From JAGOPB01 sp964606295 (GTDB lineage Bacteria; Patescibacteriota; Minisyncoccia; Phycocordibacterales; UBA9973), in contig CAZSFR010000002.1 of NCBI GenBank assembly GCA_964606295.1, positions 1-48,504 on the forward strand: DNA of 48,504 bases. The letters run 5' to 3'. This document shows, piece by piece, positions 25,092 to 33,300 of this stretch (the stretch's first letter is position 1; every line of letters starts with the position of its first letter). The notes beneath the pieces are model-generated. The model was not told the DNA's origin. It ran no database searches and saw nothing but the letters and a program-made list of their open reading frames with translations. Made by a program: the position numbers and the translations under genes.

Positions 25092-27182
25092 ATGAGCAAA
25101 TTTTCAAAAATAGCGATCGTTGCTGTCTTTGCTGTTATCGCCTTCGCAGGTGTTAAAGCAAATGCTGCTTACGTTCACACAACAACCCTTAAAATGGGTT
25201 CAACAGGTTCTCAGGTTATGAGTCTACAACAGACTCTTAACGGCGGAGGATTCTTGGTTGCTACTACAGGTGCTGGATCTCCAGGAATGGAATCTATGTA
25301 CTTCGGCTCTCTTACAAAGGCCTCAGTTATGGCTTTCCAAGCAGCAAAAGGTTTGACTTCTGACGGTATCGTTGGAATCAACACTGGAACAGCTTTGTCA
25401 GCAATGACAGACGGTTCAACAATGGTTTATTCAGCTGGATGTTCAGCTGGTACAGCTTACAGTGTTACTACTGGACTACCATGTACAACTGCTACTTCAA
25501 CAGTAGCTGGATGTACAGCAGGTGCAATGTTTAGTTCAACTACTGGTGCTTCATGTACTGGTGGAACAACTCCAACAACATCAGGTGTTCTTGAAGGTGG
25601 TGCTGGTTCAATCACAGTCGATTCTCTATCTGACTTCTCAAATGAAGAAGTTGGTGAAGACGAAGAGGATGTAGAAGTTTTGGCTTTCGAAGTTGAAGCT
25701 GACAACGACTCTGATGTTGAAATTACTTCAATCAAAGTTGAGTTCGTTCAATCAGCTGCATCAGTTTCAGATAACTTTGATGATTACGCAGAGTCAGTTT
25801 CAATCTGGCTTGATGGCGAAATGGTTGGAGAATCTGATCTAAGTGATTTCTCAGAATCAAGTGATATTTGGACAGAATCCATCTCACTCGATGGAGCAAT
25901 CATTGACGCAGGAGAAACTATGGACTTTACAGTCGCAGTTACTGCGCTCAACAATCTTGACTCAGGTGATATCGGCACTGACGCTTGGACAGCTGACGTT
26001 CTAAACGTTCGCTTCGAAGACGCTGAAGGTGTCGTTACAACTGAAGACACTGATAGTGATGCTCTTGAGCAGTCATTTGATTTTGCTTCATTTGCAACTG
26101 CAACTGATACAGAATTCAAAATCACAAACGGTGATGACGCTATCAACGACGCTCATGTTATCGATGTTGACGCAACAGATAACACTGATGACGTAGAAAT
26201 CTTGTCATTCAATGTAGAAATAGAAGGAGAATCAGATGTCACTCTTGACTCACTTCCAGTAAACATTACTGTTGCTGGCGGTCAGGACAACGTTGATGAG
26301 ATGATTTCTGGTATCTCTCTATGGTTGGATGGTAGTGAAGTTGGTTCAGTTACTATGACAACAGACTGTGTCGAAGAACTACTAACAGTCTCAGCAAACT
26401 GTACTACAGTTGGTACAGCTGAAACTTACTTCTTCGAAGACATGGATATTACTCTTGACGCAGGAAGCAGCAATGACTTCACTGTCGCAGTTGACTTCTA
26501 TGGTGTTACTGACACTGGTGATCTAGCTGCAGGTAACACAATTCTTGCTGTCTTTGGCGAAACTCAGACTGAACTCGCTAGCTTCGATGCTATCGACGAA
26601 TCAGGTGAAGATCTAGCAGACGGTGATAAAACTGGTACAGTTACTGGTGAAGCATCAGCAGTTTACGATGTTGGTATTATGGTAGAACTTGTAAGTGTTG
26701 AAGAAAGCGCAGTTGTTCAAGCTGAAATTGAAAACACAACTGATAGTGTTACTCTTACTATCAAGTTTGATGTCACATCATTCGGCTCAGATATTTACGT
26801 TGACGGTACAGTTACCGAAGACGGAGATGGAACTTACGCTAACGGAAGTGGTGTTAACTTCTTCTCAACACGTGCAGACACAGGCGCTGACGCGACAGCT
26901 CTCACGACTATCGCAGCAGCATTGACAAGCACAGACGCTGACTCTGCAGCTAACGTTACTTGGTTAGTTCAAGAAGGAGATACAGATACGTTCACCTTTA
27001 CAGCGACAATGTCAAATACTTTGACAGATGATGCTGCTAACGATGAACTTCTCTTCCAGCTTGCATTAATGTCAATTGGATACGATACAACAGCAATCGC
27101 AGCTACAACTAATTCATACACGTTCAACTTGAGTGATTTCGAGTCTGATCCTGTATCACTTGGTGAGCTCGACGCTGCTTAA
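25092..27182 (+). CDS. Probable S-layer/surface protein with N-terminal peptidoglycan-binding domain
   Basis: 696 residues. A signal peptide (1-25) is followed by a PG_binding_1 domain (about 33-105: LKMGSTGSQVMSLQQTLN, LTKASVMAFQAAKGL, DGIVGINTG). Two cysteine-loop modules start at Cys117 and Cys141 with the pattern C-x2-G-x2-[FY]-S-x2-T-G-x2-C. The rest is very Asp/Glu/Ser/Thr-rich beta domains with repeats such as VEVLAFEVEAD and VEILSFNVEIE. The strong promoter, long leader and biased codon use suggest an abundant wall-anchored surface protein. The S-layer identity is inferred. A strong terminator follows. Confidence 0.75.
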   Translation: MSKFSKIAIVAVFAVIAFAGVKANAAYVHTTTLKMGSTGSQVMSLQQTLNGGGFLVATTGAGSPGMESMYFGSLTKASVMAFQAAKGLTSDGIVGINTGTALSAMTDGSTMVYSAGCSAGTAYSVTTGLPCTTATSTVAGCTAGAMFSSTTGASCTGGTTPTTSGVLEGGAGSITVDSLSDFSNEEVGEDEEDVEVLAFEVEADNDSDVEITSIKVEFVQSAASVSDNFDDYAESVSIWLDGEMVGESDLSDFSESSDIWTESISLDGAIIDAGETMDFTVAVTALNNLDSGDIGTDAWTADVLNVRFEDAEGVVTTEDTDSDALEQSFDFASFATATDTEFKITNGDDAINDAHVIDVDATDNTDDVEILSFNVEIEGESDVTLDSLPVNITVAGGQDNVDEMISGISLWLDGSEVGSVTMTTDCVEELLTVSANCTTVGTAETYFFEDMDITLDAGSSNDFTVAVDFYGVTDTGDLAAGNTILAVFGETQTELASFDAIDESGEDLADGDKTGTVTGEASAVYDVGIMVELVSVEESAVVQAEIENTTDSVTLTIKFDVTSFGSDIYVDGTVTEDGDGTYANGSGVNFFSTRADTGADATALTTIAAALTSTDADSAANVTWLVQEGDTDTFTFTATMSNTLTDDAANDELLFQLALMSIGYDTTAIAATTNSYTFNLSDFESDPVSLGELDAA

Positions 27183-27228
27183 TCGCCTAGTCTAGGAACT
27201 CTGGTTAATACGCCTTAAAAAGTATTCA

Positions 27229-27256
27229 AAAAACCACCCTTCGGGGTGGTTTTTTG
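27229..27256 (+). terminator. Terminator of the S-layer-like gene
   Basis: CCACCC/GGGTGG stem with TTCG loop (27234-27249), flanked by A- and T-tracts. Confidence 0.93.
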
Positions 27257-27268
27257 TTTGGAAGATAG

Positions 27269-27274
27269 TATAAT
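27269..27274 (+). promoter_or_regulatory. -10 box before the second surface protein gene
   Basis: TATAAT at 27269-27274, with a predicted leader of about 50 nt. No clear -35. Confidence 0.45.
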
Positions 27275-27330
27275 TAAAGTATTACTTATTAATCCTGTAA
27301 TAATAATTTTATTATAAATTAATTACAAAT

Positions 27331-29202
27331 ATGAAATTAAATTTTAAAAATGTTTTATTTTCTTTGGTGATTGTGATGCTCGGGGTATTTGCTTTTGGTG
27401 TATCAAATGTATCAGCAGCTACTTGTACCGCAAACGCTACAGGTCTTTGGAGCGCAGGAGGAACATGGGACGATGCTGGTTGTACAGCTCCAGGGGGTAT
27501 TCCACTTGTGGGTGATACTGTAGTTATCAATACAGGTGTTGTGGTTACTTTAGACACAGTTACACCAGCATTAGCATCAGTTACTTTAAATGATCCAACT
27601 GGTGGTGCCAATGGTATAACTATTGCGAGCCCAGGCGCTCTCAATGTTACTGGTGCTGTCACTTTTGCTAGCACTGCAGGTGCAAACCACTCAACTCTTG
27701 CTGTCGCCAACGGCACACTTTCTGCTGGAAGCATCGGAATAGATGACGGTGCTGGTAGTGGAGACAAAGTTCTTAGTGTAAGCACAGGTACAATAAATGT
27801 TACTGGAAATATTACTTTGACTATTACTGAGGGAGCAAATGTTCAAGTCACTTCTACAGGAGCAAGCAATATTAATCTGGGAGGGCATTTTCCTTCTGGC
27901 GGAACTTTTGCTCGTGGCAGTAGCACCGTGACTTTTAATGGTAGTGGCGTACAGAATGTCGGCGCGTATAATTATACCAACGTTGTGATAAATAAATCTG
28001 CTGGCACAGCCACTCTTCTTGGTAATTCACTTATTCTTGAGGCTTTAGTGGTAACCGAAGGTGTATTTACTACAAGTACACACACTCTTGACATCACCGG
28101 AGGTACTACCATTGAAGATGGTGGTACTCTAACTCACGGCACTGGTGCCAAGATTCACAATGGCGATGTATTGATAAATTCGGGGGGTACTTTCACAGAA
28201 ACAGGTGCAACCGTGGTAACTTTCTTGGGTCATGTGACAAACAACGGTACATTCACAGCAGGAGTAGGAGTCCATACTTTCCTAAACTTTGATAGAACTA
28301 TCAATGGTAGTCTCTCTATTCCGAATGTGACTTTTACTAATTCTAACTACACAAACAATGGCACCTTTACTATCTCTACTATGCTCGATGGGGGAGGTAC
28401 GCTTATAAATAGTGCAACTGGTATTTTGAATATTGATGGAGGCATGTCTGTGACTGGTCTCACTGCTACAGCAGTCGGGAATACTGTAAACTATACCGGT
28501 GGATTTCAGACAGTAAAGGCTGTTTCTTATCATAATCTTGGTTTGAGTGGAAGTGGAACAAAATCTATCTTGAGTGGCATCACTATCGGTGGGGACGTGA
28601 CTGTTTCTTCGGGAGTACTGGTTTTATTGACAGGCGCTTCAACTGCTGACAGTTTGTATCTTGATGGAGATTTGCAGTATGTTGGCTCTTGGGGTTCAAC
28701 TGCTTCTAATTCATCGTACAAAAATAACACGTACTTTTCTGGTACTGGTACTCTGACGACTACTACTGGTACTCTGACGACTACTACTGGTACTAATCCT
28801 CGTGGTACATCAAGTGGGTCAAAGCCTAGGGCTTCTGTTGTTTTGGCTACACCAGCAACTCCTGCTGTGCTTACAACTACTCAACCAACAGATTGTTTGT
28901 CAGGATATCTTTTCAGCCCTTCAATAGGACGAAATTGTAATGCACCTACTCCCGCTATCCCAGCATCTCCTTCAGCTGGAGGGTATGCCTTCGGACTTGG
29001 ACTAGTAAAAATGGGGACAAAAGGTGAAGCTTGTAAAGCCTGGCAAATGTACTTCAATGCTAAAGCATCTGCTGGTCTAACCGTAGACGGATGGTGTGGC
29101 GCAAAGACTATAGCTGTTGCAAAATCTTGGCAAGCATCTGTAGGTCTCGACGCAGACGGACTTCTCGGTCCTGCTAGTCGAGCGAAAGCTAATACGCAAT
29201 AA
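27331..29202 (+). CDS. Secreted repetitive surface protein with C-terminal peptidoglycan-binding domain
   Basis: 623 residues. A signal peptide (about 1-28) is followed by a Gly/Thr/Asn-rich body with recurring short beta-strand units (GTTIEDGGTLTHGTGAKIHNG and similar), as in right-handed beta-helix surface proteins. The start of the body, WSAGGTWDDAGC, is common in such proteins. Near the C-terminus lie two GTLTTTT heptapeptides, the loop CLSGYLFSPSIGRNC (from Cys522) and a PG_binding_1 domain (about 550-620: GLVKMGTKGEACKAWQ, AGLTVDGWCG). It carries the same modules as the preceding protein with the wall-binding domain at the other end. Confidence 0.75.
   Translation: MKLNFKNVLFSLVIVMLGVFAFGVSNVSAATCTANATGLWSAGGTWDDAGCTAPGGIPLVGDTVVINTGVVVTLDTVTPALASVTLNDPTGGANGITIASPGALNVTGAVTFASTAGANHSTLAVANGTLSAGSIGIDDGAGSGDKVLSVSTGTINVTGNITLTITEGANVQVTSTGASNINLGGHFPSGGTFARGSSTVTFNGSGVQNVGAYNYTNVVINKSAGTATLLGNSLILEALVVTEGVFTTSTHTLDITGGTTIEDGGTLTHGTGAKIHNGDVLINSGGTFTETGATVVTFLGHVTNNGTFTAGVGVHTFLNFDRTINGSLSIPNVTFTNSNYTNNGTFTISTMLDGGGTLINSATGILNIDGGMSVTGLTATAVGNTVNYTGGFQTVKAVSYHNLGLSGSGTKSILSGITIGGDVTVSSGVLVLLTGASTADSLYLDGDLQYVGSWGSTASNSSYKNNTYFSGTGTLTTTTGTLTTTTGTNPRGTSSGSKPRASVVLATPATPAVLTTTQPTDCLSGYLFSPSIGRNCNAPTPAIPASPSAGGYAFGLGLVKMGTKGEACKAWQMYFNAKASAGLTVDGWCGAKTIAVAKSWQASVGLDADGLLGPASRAKANTQ
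28747..28788 (+). repeat. Two perfect 21-bp tandem repeats
   Basis: Two identical 21-bp units beginning GGTACTCTGACG, encoding the heptapeptide GTLTTTT twice. A likely site of length variation. Confidence 0.9.
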
Positions 29203-29225
29203 TTTTTGAAAACTAGCTAGTAAAC

Positions 29226-29264
29226 AAAAAACCACTCCGACTTTGGTCGGAGGGCGGTTTTTTG
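29226..29264 (+). terminator. Terminator after the second surface protein gene
   Basis: CCACTCCGAC/GTCGGAGGGCGG stem around TTTG, allowing G-T pairs, with A- and T-tracts. Confidence 0.85.
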
Positions 29265-29268
29265 GTGT

Positions 29269-29297
29269 TTGCAATTGATTTTTTGTAGGTATGTAAT
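29269..29297 (+). promoter_or_regulatory. hicB promoter
   Basis: TTGCAA (29269-29274), 17-nt spacer, TGTAAT (29292-29297), then 6 nt to ATG 29304. The GGAGGT in those 6 nt is too close to the ATG to act as a Shine-Dalgarno sequence. Confidence 0.55.
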
Positions 29298-29303
29298 GGA
29301 GGT

Positions 29304-29537
29304 ATGAAAAGTATTATCCAATTTTCAATAACTAAAGAACCAGAAGGGTATTATGTTGCCAGTGGTATTGGTCATCCAATCGTTACTGATAGTAAAACAC
29401 TCGAAGAGCTTCAAGATAATATTCAAAATGCTGTATCTTTATATACTGAAGGGGAAGGCCTAGCTTCACTTGGTTTGACTCATAAACCTTCACTTCTTAT
29501 GAATATAGAAATATCCACTTTGGATTATGTCGCCTAA
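29304..29537 (+). CDS. hicB: HicB-like antitoxin
   Basis: 77 residues with the HicB/UPF0150 fold: beta strands IIQFSITKEPEGYYVASG, the segment TDSKTLEELQDNIQNAVSLY, and a short C-terminal part. HicB neutralises the mRNA interferase HicA. No DNA-binding domain is seen beyond the core. The next frame overlaps by 11 nt and begins like HicA but is truncated, so this antitoxin no longer has a complete partner here. Confidence 0.8.
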   Translation: MKSIIQFSITKEPEGYYVASGIGHPIVTDSKTLEELQDNIQNAVSLYTEGEGLASLGLTHKPSLLMNIEISTLDYVA

Positions 29538-29602
29538 ACTTAGAAGTATTTCTTCAAAGGAACTTATGCAATTCTTTGAAACTTATGTCTTTGAAGTTAT
29601 CT

Positions 29603-29623
29603 GTTCGAGGTTCGACCTCAAAC
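29603..29623. repeat. REP palindrome upstream of RAYT 1
   Basis: Arms GTTCGAGGT / ACCTCAAAC around TCG, one mismatch. It interrupts hicA. Its internal TTCGAC (29611-29616) lies 17 nt before TATACT and can act as a -35. Confidence 0.85.
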
Positions 29624-29639
29624 ATATATGTGGTATACT
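29611..29639 (+). promoter_or_regulatory. RAYT 1 promoter partly built from the REP
   Basis: TTCGAC from the REP (29611-29616), 17-nt spacer, TG-g-TATACT (29634-29639), then 6 nt to ATG 29646. Confidence 0.55.
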
Positions 29640-29645
29640 TGAATC

Positions 29646-30305
29646 ATGAGTAGGCGAGTCCCATTTATAGACAATGAGTATTACCACGTATACAACCGCG
29701 GCGTGGAGAAGCGTATTATTTTCAAGGACAAAATGGACTATGATCGTTTTTTGTTTATGCTCAATGAATTTAATACCGAAGAGAGGGTATTTAACACTCA
29801 CCGCCAAGCAAATGCCAAAACACCAAATGCTCAAGGTTCGAGCTCAAACAAAAGGCTCGTTGCGATCGAGAATTATTGCTTGATGCCTAATCATTATCAT
29901 CTTTGTCTCCGCCAGCTGACAAAAAATGGCATTTCCAAGTATCTTCAAAAAGTGATGACCGGGTATACCATGTATTTCAATCTCAGACACAAGCGCTCCG
30001 GTGCCCTCTTTCAAGGAAAGACAAAATCCCGTCACGTCGACACAGAAAAATATTTTAACTACCATCACTACTATATAGATCTCAATCCACTTGAACTCTT
30101 GTATCCAGAGTGGAAAGAGAAGGGTGTCCCAAATATAGGGAAGGCTCGCGAATATCTCGAGGCATATCCATGGCATAAAAGAAAAAATTACAAAGGAGAA
30201 ACATTTAACAGAGAAAAAATTGCGAAGTATGAATTGGGTATTATGAAGCCGTCAAATGTTAGAGGTTCGACCTCGAACAAAAAAGTTAATGGAAAAGTAA
30301 GTTAA
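29646..30305 (+). CDS. REP-associated tyrosine transposase (RAYT), Y1/HUH family
   Basis: 219 residues. Single-strand DNA transposases of this kind cut and move REP palindromes. The HUH motif is HYH at 83-85 (CLMPNHYHLCLRQ), and the candidate catalytic tyrosine is Y107 in VMTGYTMYFN. The N-terminal EYYHVYNRGVEKR and C-terminal YIDLNPLELLYPEWK are RAYT hallmarks. Degenerate REP sequences lie inside the frame (29831-29849, coding QGSSSN) and near its end (30258-30278, coding RGSTSN). The C-terminus ends just ahead of the Rhs promoter. Confidence 0.92.
   Translation: MSRRVPFIDNEYYHVYNRGVEKRIIFKDKMDYDRFLFMLNEFNTEERVFNTHRQANAKTPNAQGSSSNKRLVAIENYCLMPNHYHLCLRQLTKNGISKYLQKVMTGYTMYFNLRHKRSGALFQGKTKSRHVDTEKYFNYHHYYIDLNPLELLYPEWKEKGVPNIGKAREYLEAYPWHKRKNYKGETFNREKIAKYELGIMKPSNVRGSTSNKKVNGKVS
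29831..29849. repeat. Degenerate REP inside RAYT 1
   Basis: TCAAGGTTCGAGCTCAAAC, a decayed form of the GTTCGAGGT-TCG-ACCTCGAAC palindrome. It lies at the same place in the protein as the intact REP inside RAYT 2. Confidence 0.65.
30258..30278. repeat. REP at the 3' end of RAYT 1
   Basis: Arms GTTAGAGGT / ACCTCGAAC around TCG, one mismatch; within the last codons of the gene. Confidence 0.82.
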
Positions 30306-30308
30306 TTC

Positions 30309-30336
30309 TTGCAAAGTTTTTGGGGCGTGATAGAGT
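30309..30336 (+). promoter_or_regulatory. Candidate promoter of the Rhs gene
   Basis: TTGCAA (30309-30314), 16-nt spacer, TAGAGT (30331-30336). A leader of about 31 nt with AAGG seven nt before ATG 30374. Confidence 0.45.
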
Positions 30337-30373
30337 GAGGACATTATCAAGTAGCCTTTTACCCCAAGGTTAT

Positions 30374-33300
30374 ATGTATACACAAACGAATATCGTTTCT
30401 CGCGCTATGAAGCTCGTTGCCAAACCGACCGCATTTTGTGCGGCTTTTTTATTACTCATCCAGCCCTTTGCTGTCGTCCTAGCAGAAGAGCCAGTTTCGA
30501 CAGCCCCCATCGTGCAAGTCGAGGCGACAGTATCGCAGACTACAGAAGCAAGTGGTGCCGAACCTCGACCTACACAAGTAGTGGATACTCCAAAAGAAAA
30601 AGCGCAGGCGCTTCTGGATAAAGGAATGACGAAGGAAGAGGTGATGGAGCTTTTGAAAGAAAAGCAAGACGCAGATGAGAAAACTTCTGACCCCGATGTA
30701 CCTGAAGTTATGGGACTCTTGCCGGGAGAGGAAGAAGTTTCGACAAACACCAATCAACCGAACAATCGTCTTCATCCAGAGATAGACAACATCACCGGTG
30801 CTCTAGTGTATCAATACGACGTCACTTTGCCTCCGGGGAGAAACGGACTCACTCCGGATGTAGCGCTCACTTACAACAGCGCACTTGAAAACAATGATTC
30901 GATCGTCGGTTACGGTTGGTCTGTCAGTATTCCGAGCATCGAGCGGATAAACAGGAAGGGAACCGAGGACTTGTATTCTGAGAGTTATTTTTCCTCTTCA
31001 CTTTCCGGCGAGCTTGTGGACATAGACGCGGATTCGTTTGTTGCGAAATCTGACAAAGGAAGTTTCTTCTCATATGAAATAGTGGGGGATGGGTGGGTGG
31101 TGACCGACAAAAGCGGAACGAAATATACGTTTGGTTCTATTGCGAGCGCGCGGCAAGACGACCCGAGCGATGATGATCGTGTCTATAAGTGGATGCTCCA
31201 AGAAGTGCGTGATCTGAATGGCAATTTTGTCACTTACACATATTATAAAAATGGCGGACAGATGTATCCGTTACTTGCTACTTATACGGGCAATGGTGTG
31301 ACTGACGGCATCTTCACAGTCGTCTTCAATCGCACTCCTGCGACCAATATTGTCAGAACCGAGTCGCCTGCATTTGAAATCGCTTCTTCAGACTTGATCA
31401 GCGAAATTGTTGTTTCTGTTTCAGGTGTCGAAGTGCGCACGTATGACATTGGGTATATTCTCGGTCACAATGGAAACCGCGCGCTTTTGGGAAGCATTAC
31501 AGAGTCTGGTACGACAGGAGGTGTGACAACAACACTTCCTGTGACTGAGTTTGAATATCAAGTTGCTGGAGATGAATGGATTCTCGATCCCGACTGGCAG
31601 ATGCCGATCAAAGGTGAGAACACTGTTTCTCCTTGGAACGGTGCGTACTTGGGTTACACCAACGGTGCTTCTTCTCTTGTCGATGTCAACGGCGACGGGC
31701 TCCCTGACTATGTGATGATTGGAGGCGAATATATTGAAGGTGATCCAACTCTTGATGAAAGCTACCGTGTGTTTTTGAATACGGGAAGTGGTTGGGAACT
31801 TGCACCCGACTGGCAGATGCCGATCAAAGGTGAGAACACTGTTTCTCCTTGGAACGGTGNNNNNNNNNNNNNNNNNNNNNNNNNNNNNNNNNNNNNNNNN
31901 NNNNNNNNNNNNNNNNNNNNNNNNNNNNNNNNNNNNNNNNNNNNNNNNNNNNNNNNNNNTATTGAAGGTGATCCAACTCTTGATGAAAGCTACCGTGTGT
32001 TTTTGAATACGGGAGAAAAAGCAGATAGACTTTCATCGATTATGAATCCTGCGGGAGGATCAATTGCGGTTTCTTACACAGAAGAGGCGATAGTAGATAG
32101 GAATCCATATCGACAGACGCAAAACTTTTATGTCGTTTCGAGTATTGAGAGCAATGATGGGTTTGGAAATCTTTCGACAACGTCCACTGAATACGAAAAT
32201 GGAAAATTCTTTTTCCATGATGGACAATATCGGACATTTGCTGGGTTTGGGACGGTTACAAATACTGACGGCGTAGGCAATGTGACTAAGACATATTTCC
32301 ACCAAGGAAACAGCACTAACACAGCGCTTGGTGAATACAGCGATCACGTTTCGAAGATCGGTATGCCGTATCGCGTGGAGGAGTACGATGATGCTGGAAA
32401 TCTGTATCGCACTACGGTCAACAAATGGGACAGGTACAACATTGGCACTGATCACGACTTCGTGAAGCTTGCACGTACGAGTGTTCTCAACTACGACGGC
32501 GACGCGGATCACAAAGATACCGCAGTCGAATACACGTACGACAATGTGACAGGGAATCTCCTCACGAAAACTGACTGGGGAGAAGTTACTTCTTCTACCG
32601 ACGGAACTTTTGCTGACACCGGAAGCGACAAGACTATCGAAACGATTGTCTATGCTACAAACGCCGGACTTCATATCCTCGGACTTCCGTCGCAGAGCAC
32701 TGCAACTGATGCGTCTTTGAACAAGATTCGCGAGAGCAAATATTTCTACGATAACCTTGGGGTGGGTAATGTAAACAAAGGTAATCTCACCAAAGAACAA
32801 AAATGGGTGAGTGGTACCACGTATCAAACATGGAAGAAGTCGTACAATGCCAACAGTACCGTGGCGACAGCGACTGATCCGAGAAACAAAGTGACGTCAT
32901 ATACCTATGATACGTATGGTTTGTATCCGACAACGATCACTAACCCTCTCTCGCAAGCGAGTATCTTTACGTATGATTATTCTGCCGGCAAACCGATCTC
33001 GACAACAGACACGAACGGATTTGTTTCGAGTGTCATACTAGATGGATTTGACAGACCGCTTGAAGAGAAGATTCCTGATCCGACGACAACGGCAGGTGCG
33101 CAAGTGACCAAAGCGACGTATGCCTACAACGATACAGTATTTCCTCATAGCGTGACGAAGAATGATTATCTCGACGCTACGATCGCTCGCACGAGCATTG
33201 CGTACTTCGATGGCTTCGGACGCACAATACAAACTCGTGCTGAAATGGAAGATGGTAACTATACTACCAAAGATGCGGTGTATGACGACAGGGGGCTTGT

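Larger units (their letters stand above)
29527..29649 (+). pseudogene. hicA: hicA remnant, truncated at a REP palindrome
   Basis: A 40-codon frame from ATG 29527, overlapping hicB by 11 nt. Its first 25 residues (MSPKLRSISSKELMQFFETY, then VFEVI) match the HicA N-terminus (MSPKLxxISSKEL..., GFEVV). Exactly where HicA should continue with its conserved GSHxxxxH, the REP palindrome at 29603 begins and the frame continues only CSRFDLKHICG... to a TGA that overlaps the RAYT start codon. The catalytic His is lost. A normal HicA has about 70-80 residues. The truncation is best explained by insertion of the REP/RAYT unit. Confidence 0.72.
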
